Source of the DNA: Holophagales bacterium UBA5066 | GTDB lineage: Bacteria > Acidobacteriota > Thermoanaerobaculia > UBA5066 | Assembly: GCA_002414905.1 (NCBI GenBank) | Contig: DIAY01000047.1 | Coordinates: 1 to 14,629, forward strand | Direction: 5' to 3' | DNA: 14,629 bases | Shown: positions 7,219 through 14,152 of the stretch, in pieces | How positions within the stretch are numbered: the stretch's first letter is position 1 | How the letters are laid out: every line of letters starts with the position of its first letter | Program-made: the position numbers and the translations under genes | Notes under the pieces: generated by a model | What the model was told of the DNA's origin: nothing | Seen by the model: the letters and a program-made list of their open reading frames with translations, nothing else | The model's database searches: none

Positions 7219-7600
7219 GGGCGGGCGGCGTTAGCGAGCCTGCGAAGGGCCTGGGCCTCCACCTGCCCCGGGACCTTGGAGCGGGTGGCGCTCCCAGTTC
7301 TTGGGCCACGGAGATGAACTATGGGCAGAGGGCTTTGGCGAAGGGAGCCGGGATGCCTCAGCAGAAGACCTGCGCGCTCTCACCGCCGCTTCGTCTATCC
7401 GATGCTGACCGAGATGACGGCAGACGCCATCGAGTCGTGCGAGGCGGCCTGCCCGTGAAAGGCGAGATGCTCGACGTGATCCGGCTGAGGAGGCTGCTGG
7501 AGCATGGCACCTGCCTCGGCCGGCCCGAAGTCGGCGGCCAGGTGATCCCGAACGCTCCCCACCTGTGGCCCCACGACTATTTTGCCCCGCGGCGGGAGCG
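7219..7600. other. Gene-less stretch before the istB remnant
   Basis: About 380 bases with no reading frame I can support on either strand. Plus-strand frames are broken by stops (for example around 7395-7480), and the open frames there give low-complexity Arg/Gly/Pro-rich translations. By analogy with intact IS21 elements, in which istA lies just before istB, this should contain or border istA, but I could not recognise istA sequence. Confidence 0.4.
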
Positions 7601-7977
7601 GTGTCGACGAAGACGATCTCTCCCGAGCTCGAGTGCGTCCTGAAGCGGCTAAAGCCGGACCGCATGCTCGACACACTCCCGGAGCCCCCCACCGTGGCCC
7701 GCCAGCGGAAGACCCCCCACCAGGACTTCCTGCTCCTGGCCCTCTCGAACGAGGCCGAAAGGCACGAGAGCCAGGCCGGCGAGCTGAGGGCGCAGAGGGC
7801 ACACCTCGACCCCGAGATGCGGTTTGAGAGGTGGGACGAGACGGCCCGCGTCACCCTCGACCGCACTCTCCTGAACGAGCTGGCCACACTGTGCTTTCTC
7901 CAGGGCCACCGCCACGTGGCCATCGTCGGCCCCGTCGACGGCGGCAAGACCTTCTGTGTCCACGCCCTCGGTCACGT
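7601..7977 (+). pseudogene. istB: istB remnant (IS21 family ATPase helper), N-terminal half only
   Basis: IstB is the AAA+ ATPase that assists the IS21 transposase IstA in target selection. About 126 codons are retained, from GTG 7601 (preceded by GGGAG), beginning with the typical N-terminus SPELECVLKRLKPDRMLDTL, then a HQDFLLLALSNEAERHES block and an LRAQRAHLDPEMRFERWD block, up to the Walker A region HVAIVGPVDGGKTF. Similarity then ends near VHALGHVA. The frame runs on to about 8131, but that part does not read as IstB, which normally continues for another 120 or so residues with Walker B. The Walker A is itself altered: the family has GPVGVGKT, whereas here an Asp replaces the first conserved glycine. 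Both points mark a dead gene. Confidence 0.75.
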
Positions 7978-8242
7978 CGCCTCTCAGGCCCGACCGGATC
8001 TGAGGCAGCCGGCCAACCTGCACGTCCTGGCCGATCTCGGGCGGGTCTCCGACCTGCTCTGTGTCGTGGTCCGGCACGCGGCCGGCGATCGGGGCGCACC
8101 GCTCAGCCACGAAGCGCTGGACCGTGCCTGAACCGGGGTGCACGATGGGAAAGACGAGCCTTGCGGTACGGACGATCCGAGCCGAAATACGCCGGCCGTC
8201 GGCGCCCATGATCTCGGCGAAGGGAAGGCGCGAGCGGTATCG
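7978..8242. other. Unassigned stretch between the istB remnant and the DUF302 gene
   Basis: Open frames exist on both strands here, including the tail of the istB frame and a long minus-strand frame. None shows a recognisable domain, start signal or convincing amino-acid composition. It could be residue of another mobile or decayed gene. Confidence 0.3.
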
Positions 8243-8680
8243 ATGATGAATGGCCTGACGACTGCGACGAGCGACTATCCGGTAGGAGAAACCATCGACC
8301 GGCTGGTCGCGATCATCGAAGATCAGGGTTGGCATCTCTTTGTGCGTATCGACCATGCCGAACAGGCCCACAAGGAAGGGCTGGAGCTGCGGCCTACCGA
8401 GCTGATCCTGTTCGAAATCCCGGGATCGGCACGCTGCTGATGCAGGATCGGCAGCTGGCAGGCATCGACCTGCCAATGAAGGTGCTGGGCGTGGGAGGAC
8501 GAACGCGGCGAGGTCAGGATCGCTCACAACAGCATTCAGTGGCTGAAGGAACGGTACCGGCTGACCGACGAGCCGACCCTGCGGGTCATCGATGAGGTCC
8601 TCGCGAAGGTATGCACCGGCGCGCGAGGGCGAGGGCCAGTCTCAGGGAAATCACGCCGAAGGAAAGCGGGCCCTTCCTGA
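8243..8680 (+). pseudogene. DUF302 domain protein gene with two compensating frameshifts
   Basis: DUF302 proteins are small soluble proteins of uncertain role. The first segment, from ATG 8243, reads GLTTATSDYPVGETIDRL and continues to RPTELILF, a clear DUF302 N-terminal half. At about 8414-8416 one base is missing: reading in the next frame restores NPGIGTLLMQ, AGIDLPMKVL. At about 8488-8491 one extra base is present, and the original frame resumes with WEDERGEVRIAHNS and WLKERYRL, ending at TGA 8678-8680. Without correction, translation stops at 8438-8440. The frame could also begin at ATG 8246. The final 15 or so residues are basic and look like read-through beyond the normal end. It is either a true pseudogene or a good gene with two sequence errors. 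Confidence 0.75.
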
Positions 8681-8879
8681 TATGTTCCGCAAAGGGCGCG
8701 ACACCGCGTGGTTCGCTGCCAGGCTCTTTCGCGGTCAGCACGGCGCAGGAGACGTACCCGGCAGGGTGCCGGCGTACGCGACGGAAGCGGTCGGCGATGG
8801 AGACCGGGAGACGAGCGGGGCGCGCCCGAAAGCGCACCCCGCAGATCCTATAGTAGAAAATCAAGACCTGGCCCCGATT
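8681..8879. other. Intergenic stretch between DUF302 and dinB-like genes
   Basis: The two flanking genes converge here. A minus-strand frame of about 92 codons (8586-8864) covers much of it, but its basic, motif-free translation does not convince me. No repeat, RNA gene or promoter is recognisable. Confidence 0.3.
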
Positions 8880-8894
8880 GGGCCGGATCGGCCC
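8880..8894 (-). terminator. Possible terminator hairpin after the DinB-family gene
   Basis: On the minus strand GGGCCG-ATC-CGGCCC forms a perfect 6-bp GC stem with a 3-base loop immediately after the stop codon at 8895-8897. A second GC-rich stem (GGGGGC/GCCCCC, 8911-8925) lies inside the last codons. No T-run follows directly; the first T-rich stretch (TTGATTTTC) is more than ten bases further, so classical intrinsic termination is uncertain. Confidence 0.3.
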
Positions 8895-9479
8895 CTACTG
8901 ATCTTTCCTCGGGGGCAGCGCCCCCGGCTCGCTGCTCGGGGGAACGATCCCCCTGATGCGGAGATACGTGACGATGTTGCCGTAGTGCTCGGCGAGGTGC
9001 ACGGCGTTGGCGTTCAGGAGAGTGATCTTCGGCATGTCTCCCCAGATGAACTTCACGTTCTGCGCGCCGGCCAGGTCGGTCATGCTCGCGTACGCCGCGT
9101 CGCAGTAAGCGAAGGCGCTCTGCAGCGCCGGCACCAGCTCGCGCTTCGTCGTCTTGCTCGCCTCGATCTTCGGGGCGGGGTTCGTCACGCCGAGGACGGC
9201 GGAGCAGAAGAGATACTGGGAATCCGCTACGTGACCGACGATCTGGCCGAAGCTACGGACGCTCTCGGTCGGCTTGAAGCCGTAGCTCTCCTCCGGCATC
9301 TTCTCGGCAGACTTCCGCACCCACGCCGAGAGCTGGCCGAAGGCTTGCCTGTTGAAGTCGCTCCACGGGCTCGCCTCGGCGGCGGCCGGGGCCGGCACCG
9401 CCGGCGGGTTGTTCTGGGCCGGAGCGAAGGCTGACATTGCGAGAAGGGTCAACGGAAGGAGCTTGAACAGAGTTCGCAT
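8895..9479 (-). CDS. DinB-like (YfiT/DinB superfamily) protein with signal peptide
   Basis: A 194-aa protein with a clear secretion signal (short basic start MRTLFK, hydrophobic core LLPLTLLAMSAFA, then an AQN stretch), so it is probably exported or periplasmic. The mature part is a DinB-like four-helix bundle: SWVRKS-like first helix, FGQIVGHVADSQYLF in the second and NAVHLAEHYGNIVTYLRIRGIVPP at the end. The His in GHVAD and the two His in HLAEHYG are the expected metal-ligand positions of the superfamily. Family members include metal-dependent thiol transferases and many uncharacterised proteins, so the reaction is unknown. ATG 9479 is preceded by AGAGGAG at good spacing. It lies 130 bp after the ABC permease gene and may have its own promoter. 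Confidence 0.85.
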   Translation of the reverse strand: MRTLFKLLPLTLLAMSAFAPAQNNPPAVPAPAAAEASPWSDFNRQAFGQLSAWVRKSAEKMPEESYGFKPTESVRSFGQIVGHVADSQYLFCSAVLGVTNPAPKIEASKTTKRELVPALQSAFAYCDAAYASMTDLAGAQNVKFIWGDMPKITLLNANAVHLAEHYGNIVTYLRIRGIVPPSSEPGALPPRKDQ

Positions 9480-9609
9480 GGGGTCTCCTCTTCTGAGTAG
9501 TCGTTGCAGTGGCGGTTTGGTCAGGTCACAACGTGCTCGACGTTCTGTGTGCTCGCCAGGGTGACGCGGGCGGTGCCCTACATTTTCCTATCTCCCTTCG
9601 CGATGGAGA

Positions 9610-10497
9610 TCAGGTCGGCTCGCGGTGGCGGCGCAGGCGCACCGCGGCGGCGAGGCAGGCGACCGTGAAGAGCAGGCCGAGCCAAAGCGCGGGCGAGCTC
9701 AGGAAAGGTCCCGGGGTGAGCTGCCAGTGGTCCGGCGGCGTGACGACGAACGCTCGTGCCATCGCTCCCGTCGCGCGGTCCTTCAGGAAGGAGCTGAACC
9801 AGGTCGTCTGGAACGCGAGCCTCTCGACCGCGACGAGCACGAAGGGGGGGAGCACGGCCCACAGGACGGGCAGGCGGCGCGCCCAGACCGAGACGAGGAG
9901 CAGCCAGCCGTAAATCGGCGCGAACCAGAGCACGTGCGCGGCCATCCCGTAGACCATCTCCACGGCCTCCCGGAACACCCGGAACTCGGTCCAGAGGATC
10001 GCGGGGCTCGAGCCGCTTCCCAGGAACACCGCCGTGCTGACCGCCAGGAGGACCCACTGCGTGAGGAGGCCAAGCAGGATGCCGATGCACGGCAGCACCG
10101 CGAGCGGGACGCTCGCCTTGGCGAGCACGGTCGTCAGGTCGGAGACCGGCAGAGACTTCCAGAAGAGGATGCTGCGGTCGCGCCGCTCGCCGTGCAGCGC
10201 GTCGAGCGCATAGAAGAGGCCGACGAGGAACGTCGCCAGCATGATCGGCGCGGGCGCGAGGGTGAACACCTTGACGACCACCTCGTGCCGCTTCGCCGGA
10301 TCGACGGCCGACAAGGCTCGAATCCGGCCCGGAAGAGAGAACGTCGCGATCGTCGAAGCAAGGAGCGAGATCGCGGTGACGAGAAGCGGCGCGACGGTGA
10401 CCGAGCGGTTCTCCCACAGCTCGCGTTGCACCGACCACCAGAAGGGGCGCGTAGGCACGGCGACGGAGGGAATGGCCGGCGGCTCGGGCGTGTTCAT
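9610..10497 (-). CDS. ABC transporter permease (ABC-2 type)
   Basis: Membrane subunit of an ABC transporter, 295 aa with about six hydrophobic helices (residues roughly 36-55, 78-98, 122-150, 175-200, 205-225 and 262-285) separated by short loops. The loop after the second helix carries the HGERRDRSILFWKSLPVSD block that is typical of ABC-2 permeases paired with YtrB-like ATPases. The ATG at 10497 overlaps the ATPase stop (ATGA), with GGGAG 7 bases upstream. Together with the ATPase and the GntR gene it forms an operon like ytrA-ytrB-ytrC of Bacillus, which responds to cell-wall-active compounds. The cargo here is not known. Confidence 0.85.
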   Translation of the reverse strand: MNTPEPPAIPSVAVPTRPFWWSVQRELWENRSVTVAPLLVTAISLLASTIATFSLPGRIRALSAVDPAKRHEVVVKVFTLAPAPIMLATFLVGLFYALDALHGERRDRSILFWKSLPVSDLTTVLAKASVPLAVLPCIGILLGLLTQWVLLAVSTAVFLGSGSSPAILWTEFRVFREAVEMVYGMAAHVLWFAPIYGWLLLVSVWARRLPVLWAVLPPFVLVAVERLAFQTTWFSSFLKDRATGAMARAFVVTPPDHWQLTPGPFLSSPALWLGLLFTVACLAAAVRLRRHREPT

Positions 10498-11345
10498 GCG
10501 CGTGCTCCCATGACGGCTACGAACAAGTCGGCGATGCTCGGCGTTCGGACCTCCCCGAGCGCGGCGAGCGCCGCACGCTCCCCGCCGTCGAAGAGCAGGA
10601 GGGTGCGGCCAAGGACCTGCCGTTCGTGGATGGGCTTCAGCGTCCGCGCCCTTTCGACGTGCTCAGGGCGGGGCGTCACCTCGAGATACCGCGACTCGAA
10701 CGCCTCCATGCTGCACTCGAGGACGATGCGACCGCGGTCGATGAAGACGAAGTCCGTGAGGACGTCCTGGATCTCCTCGATCTGGTGGGTCGTCACGACG
10801 ATGGTGCGGCTGCGCTCGGTGTAGTCGTGCAGGAGCGAGTCGTAGAACCGCTTGCGGAAGAGGATGTCGAGGCCGAGCGTCGGCTCGTCCAGCACCAGCA
10901 ACCTCGCGTCGATAGCCATGACCAGCGCCAGGTGCAGCTGCGTCACCATTCCCTTGGACAATTCCCGCACCCTGGCGGAGCGCTTGATCGCGGTCTTCGT
11001 GAGGAACCCTTCCGCCTTCGCACGATCGAACCGCGGGTGTACGCCGGCCACGTAGTCGACCAACTGGGAAACCCGAATCCAGCGCGGCAGCAACGCGACG
11101 TCGGCGATGAAGGAGACGTCGCGCATCAGAAGTTCACGATCGGCCCAGGGGTCGCGCCCGAGCACTTTCAGCTCCCCCTGGTAGGGGATGAGGCCGAGCA
11201 TCGCGTGGAGCGCGGTGCTCTTGCCCGCACCGTTGGGACCGATGATCCCGAGGATGCGGCCCTCTTCCACGCGCAGGTCGAGGCCGTCGAGCGCGACCGT
11301 CGCGCCGAACGTCTTGCGCAGACCGCGGGCTTCGATGCAGGTCAT
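10494..11345 (-). CDS. ABC transporter ATP-binding protein (YtrB-like)
   Basis: Nucleotide-binding subunit of 283 aa that would energise the permease encoded immediately downstream. Walker A is GPNGAGKST (residues 36-44), the signature is LSKGM (130-134), Walker B is LLVLDEPTLGLD (150-161) and the switch histidine is His188 in VVTTHQ. The LSKGM form, the lack of an obvious Q-loop glutamine (SFIAD at 79-83) and the C-terminal extension after residue 200 fit the ABC-2-associated YtrB-like group rather than import ATPases. ATG 11345 lies 4 bases after the GntR stop, with AAGGAG about 10 bases upstream. All catalytic residues appear intact. Confidence 0.9.
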   Translation of the reverse strand: MTCIEARGLRKTFGATVALDGLDLRVEEGRILGIIGPNGAGKSTALHAMLGLIPYQGELKVLGRDPWADRELLMRDVSFIADVALLPRWIRVSQLVDYVAGVHPRFDRAKAEGFLTKTAIKRSARVRELSKGMVTQLHLALVMAIDARLLVLDEPTLGLDILFRKRFYDSLLHDYTERSRTIVVTTHQIEEIQDVLTDFVFIDRGRIVLECSMEAFESRYLEVTPRPEHVERARTLKPIHERQVLGRTLLLFDGGERAALAALGEVRTPSIADLFVAVMGARA

Positions 11346-11349
11346 GGTG

Positions 11350-11733
11350 TCAGCGCTCCTTCTTCGAGGGGCGTCTGCCCGCCGCGTCCTCGTCGAGCAG
11401 CTCCTCCTCGGTGAGCCCGAGCCGCCGGATGGTGGCCTGGATCCTCGGCCACTCCTCCGAGAGGAACCTCTTGCGTTCGCCCTGAAGCAACAGGCGGCGC
11501 GCGCCAGCGTTGATGAACATGCCGCGACCTCGTTTCATCTCGACGAGATCCTCGTCGACGAGTTGCTGATAGCCCTTCATCACGGTGATCGGGTTCACCC
11601 GGTTCTCGACCGCGACGCTGCGCACCGACGGGAGCGGATCGCCCTCGTTCAGCAGCCCGTCCAAAATCATCGCGACGACGCGGTCGCGGATCTGGCGATA
11701 GATGGGCTGGGTGTCGTTCCACTCGCGATCCAT
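11350..11733 (-). CDS. GntR family transcriptional regulator, YtrA subfamily
   Basis: A 127-aa regulator with an N-terminal GntR winged helix-turn-helix (QPIYRQIRDRVVAMILDG, then PLPSVRSVAVENRVNPITV and the wing KRGRGMFI, residues about 8-75) and only about 50 further residues. This short C-terminus, without a large ligand-binding domain, defines the YtrA subgroup, which usually controls an adjacent ABC transporter. It is the first gene of the operon. The start at ATG 11733 is chosen because homology begins within a few residues; the frame is open upstream to 11868, but that part runs through the promoter palindrome and is unlikely to be translated. There is no recognisable ribosome binding site before the ATG. 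Likely an autorepressor relieved by an unknown signal. Confidence 0.88.
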   Translation of the reverse strand: MDREWNDTQPIYRQIRDRVVAMILDGLLNEGDPLPSVRSVAVENRVNPITVMKGYQQLVDEDLVEMKRGRGMFINAGARRLLLQGERKRFLSEEWPRIQATIRRLGLTEEELLDEDAAGRRPSKKER

Positions 11734-11737
11734 GTGT

Positions 11738-11759
11738 GTGATGTAGTGAACTATATCAC
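11738..11759 (-). promoter_or_regulatory. Palindromic operator overlapping a -10 element of the GntR-ABC operon
   Basis: A 22-bp near-perfect palindrome lies 4 bases before the GntR start codon. Inner arms are TAGT/ACTA around a TC centre, outer arms are GTGAT/ATCAC, and only one position per arm fails to pair. On the minus strand TATAGT (11755-11750) inside it is a good -10 hexamer. Transcription from it would start only about ten bases before the ATG, with no ribosome binding site, pointing to a very short leader. No -35 is evident. A TAGT-NN-ACTA core is consistent with binding by YtrA-type GntR proteins, so autorepression is the natural reading. Confidence 0.65.
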
Positions 11760-11870
11760 CGAAGCAGATGCAAGCGAAACCTTGAGGAGGGAATCGAAGA
11801 GGGATGGCCCTGGCCAGACTCGCTTCCCTGGTGGCGCACGCCGAACCCGGACTGTCCATGAGGCGCAAGC

Positions 11871-12065
11871 GGAGTCGTCACGCTCGACGGTCAGGTCTAT
11901 CCGGGAACCCTGAAGCAGGAGGCCGAGGAAGCCGTTCGCCAGATACCGGGCGTCAGGAGCGTCGTCAACCGGATCGAGGTACTCCCGGCCTCCCTCGACG
12001 TTGACCGTCTCCGGCGGGCCATCTTCCTCACCTTCTATACCAACGATTTCCCTTCCCTGTATGGA
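11871..12065 (+). pseudogene. BON-domain protein fragment
   Basis: About 65 codons encode a typical BON-domain stretch: VVTLDGQVYPGTLKQEAEEA, then a VRSVVNRIEVLP strand, followed by the start of a second repeat (LDVDRLRRAIFLTFY). BON domains are found in periplasmic or membrane-associated proteins, such as OsmY. The frame opens only at 11862, without a start codon or ribosome binding site, and similarity ends at 12065, after which the same frame runs on as featureless sequence. Both ends of the original gene are therefore missing. The bases between 12066 and 12203 hold nothing I recognise. Confidence 0.65.
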
Positions 12066-12203
12066 ACGCCGACCTGCCTGCTCGGACGTCGCAGCTGGGG
12101 CCGCGCCTTGCGAGCCCGGCCAGGACCAAGACCGGATCAGCCCACGGTCACGAAACCGCGCGAGACCCTGCACGGGGCCGCAAGACCCCGTTCCCGTTTC
12201 CGC

Positions 12204-12763
12204 TCACTCCGTGGCGTCCCCCGTCTCGTGATGGCTGACGCGGTCACTGTCCCCAGGCTTCAGCTCCCGAAAGACCAGTGCGGAGAGGACGGTCATCGCG
12301 CCGAGGAGGAGAAGCCGGAGGAGCGGATACGCAGCGACGATGGCGTGGCGGAAGGTGCCGGCGAGGAGGACGAGAGAGAGGGCAAGGAGGCCGAGGATCG
12401 CGCCCGTCCCCAGCGTGTGCTCACCGAAGACCTCGAGGACGTAGGAAAGGAGCCCGATCCCGGCGCCGAAGAGGATCCGAACGTGAAGAGGGCGATTGCG
12501 GACGCGAAGGTCCTGCGGGTACCGAACCGGTCCGCCATCCACCCGCTGACGGGTATGAAGACGGCGAGGCTCAGGGTGTAGCTCGACAGGACCGCCTTCA
12601 TGCTGAGGGACTCGACGCCGAGCGCCGCGGCGACGGTCGGGACAGCCGTGTTCAGGATCGTGGTGTCGAGCGACTCCATGAGGAACGCGACCGCCACCAT
12701 CCAGGGCAGCAGGCGCTTGGCGGAGTCGTCGGGAAAGGGGGCCGAGGGGGGAGTCCGGGGCAA
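12204..12763 (-). pseudogene. MFS drug transporter (DHA2/EmrB-QacA type), reduced by internal deletions
   Basis: Three pieces of a 14-helix-type MFS efflux protein follow one another in the right order. The first (about 97 codons from TTG 12763) has the first helix FLMESLDTTILNTAVPTVAA and motif A GWMADRFGTRRTF. At about 12475 the frame changes and the sequence jumps to a mid-protein segment, FGAGIGLLSYVLEVFGEHTL to YPLLRL. At about 12311 it jumps, in frame, to the extreme C-terminus (LGAMTVLSALVFRELKPGD), ending at 12204. In total about 190 codons remain where full-length proteins have roughly 450-500. The gene would have been the third of the gnd-zwf operon, since its start abuts the zwf stop. 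Confidence 0.75.
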
Positions 12764-14152
12764 TCAGAGGGCTGCTTTAGAGGCCTCGGGGTCATGCCAG
12801 CCACCCGGAGGTGCCACAGTCAGATCCAGTCCAGGCGGCCCCCACGTGCCGGGCTCGTACTCGTGAAGTGGGACGACGTTCCCGAGGACGGGGTCCACGA
12901 TTCGCCACGACGCCTCGACCGTGTCCTGGCGGCTGAACAGCGTCGCGTCTCCGATGGCGGCGTCGCCCAGGAGCCGCTCGTAGGGTTCCATCTCGTCAGG
13001 CGGTTGGTAGTGGGCGACCAGTTCGATGTTGTCCCCTGCCATCCGCACGCCTGGCCTCTTCACCCTGGCACCCAGTGCGATCACTTCCTCCGGGCTCAGC
13101 CGGAAGCGGCAGAAAGAGCCCGTCGACGGGCCGATATCGTCGAGGACGGGCCGCAGCGTGTGCTTGAACTTCACCAGCACCTCCGTCGCCGTTACAGGGA
13201 GACATTTCCCGACGCGCACGTAGAACGGAACGCCTTGCCACCTTTCGTTCTCAATCTGGAACCGGGCGGCCGCGAAGGTCTCGACCTGCGAGTCGGAAGC
13301 CACTCCCGGCTCCTGCCGGTAGCCCCGGAACTGGCCGCGGACGACGTCGGACGGCGCGAGCGGCCGAACCGTTTCGAGCAGGCGTCCGCGCTCCTCGCGA
13401 CGGGCCTCGTGGTCCTTCCCGCTCGGGCATTCCATGGCGAGACAGGCGATCACCTCGAGCATGTGGTTCTGCACCACGTCGCGGATCGATCCCGCCTCTT
13501 CGTAGAACTTGCCGCGGCCGGCCATGCCGAAGCTCTCGGCCATGGTCACCTGGACGCTTTCGACGTGCCTGTGGTTCCAGCTCGCCTCTATCAGGGGGTT
13601 GGCGAACCGGAAATAGATGAGGTTCTGGACCGGCTCCTTGCCGAGGTAGTGATCGATCCGGAAGACGCTCTCCTCGGGGAAGAACTGGTGGAGGGTGCGG
13701 CTGAGCTCCCGGGCCGAGGCGAGGTCACGGCCGAAAGGCTTCTCCACGACGACGCGGGCATCTTCTACACAGCCCGCGCTGGCGAGCCCCCCGGCGACGG
13801 TGGCGAAAAGGCTGGGGGGAATGGCCAGGTAGAAGAGCGGCCGCCTGGCCGCTCCGAGGGTGGCACGAAGCATCTTGAAGGTCGTCGGATCGCCATAGTC
13901 CCCGTCGATGTAGCTCAGCTGGGAGCAGAGCTTCTCGAATGCGGCCGGGTCCAGGCTCCCGTGCTTCTCGATGGAGTCTTTGGCTCGCGCCTTGAGCTGG
14001 CCGAGGTTCCAGCCCGACTTGGCCACTCCGACGACAGGCATGTCGAGGTGGCCGTGGCTCACCAGCGCCTGGAGGGCAGGAAAGATCTGCTTGTACGCCA
14101 GGTCGCCGGTGGCACCGAAGAACACGAGGGCGTCCGCGCGGGAGGCCGGCAT
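12764..14152 (-). CDS. zwf: Glucose-6-phosphate 1-dehydrogenase
   Basis: First enzyme of the oxidative pentose phosphate pathway, cytoplasmic, oxidising glucose 6-phosphate to 6-phosphogluconolactone with NADP(+) or NAD(+). The 462-aa protein has the N-terminal dinucleotide-binding loop GATGDLA (residues 13-19), the EKPFGRD loop (138-144), the substrate-binding signature RIDHYLGKE (165-173) and NHM with His230, expected to be the catalytic base. Length is slightly below the usual 480-500, but all blocks are present to the C-terminus. I take ATG 14152 as start: it overlaps the last base of the gnd stop (TGATG) and AAAGGCGG lies upstream. The GTG one codon earlier is also possible. Linked with gnd, it supplies NADPH and pentoses. 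Confidence 0.95.
   Translation of the reverse strand: MPASRADALVFFGATGDLAYKQIFPALQALVSHGHLDMPVVGVAKSGWNLGQLKARAKDSIEKHGSLDPAAFEKLCSQLSYIDGDYGDPTTFKMLRATLGAARRPLFYLAIPPSLFATVAGGLASAGCVEDARVVVEKPFGRDLASARELSRTLHQFFPEESVFRIDHYLGKEPVQNLIYFRFANPLIEASWNHRHVESVQVTMAESFGMAGRGKFYEEAGSIRDVVQNHMLEVIACLAMECPSGKDHEARREERGRLLETVRPLAPSDVVRGQFRGYRQEPGVASDSQVETFAAARFQIENERWQGVPFYVRVGKCLPVTATEVLVKFKHTLRPVLDDIGPSTGSFCRFRLSPEEVIALGARVKRPGVRMAGDNIELVAHYQPPDEMEPYERLLGDAAIGDATLFSRQDTVEASWRIVDPVLGNVVPLHEYEPGTWGPPGLDLTVAPPGGWHDPEASKAAL

Noticed and set aside
7649..8527. Minus-strand open frame of about 290 codons over istB and DUF302 remnants
   Set aside because: Overlaps two recognisable plus-strand protein families and shows no domain or ribosome binding site of its own.
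8586..8864. Minus-strand ORF of about 92 codons in the spacer
   Set aside because: Basic composition, no recognisable domain, no good ribosome binding site; overlaps the end of the DUF302 frame.
8592..9434. Plus-strand open frame of about 280 codons opposite the DinB-like gene
   Set aside because: Shadow of the DinB-family gene, which has a signal peptide, His ligands and a good ribosome binding site.
9590..9610. Hairpin ATCTCC/GGAGAT right after the ABC permease stop
   Set aside because: Only a 6-bp mixed stem with a long loop and no T-run on the minus strand, so not a convincing terminator.
9625..10824. Plus-strand open frame of about 400 codons opposite the ABC genes
   Set aside because: Charged, motif-free translation that mirrors the permease and ATPase genes on the other strand.
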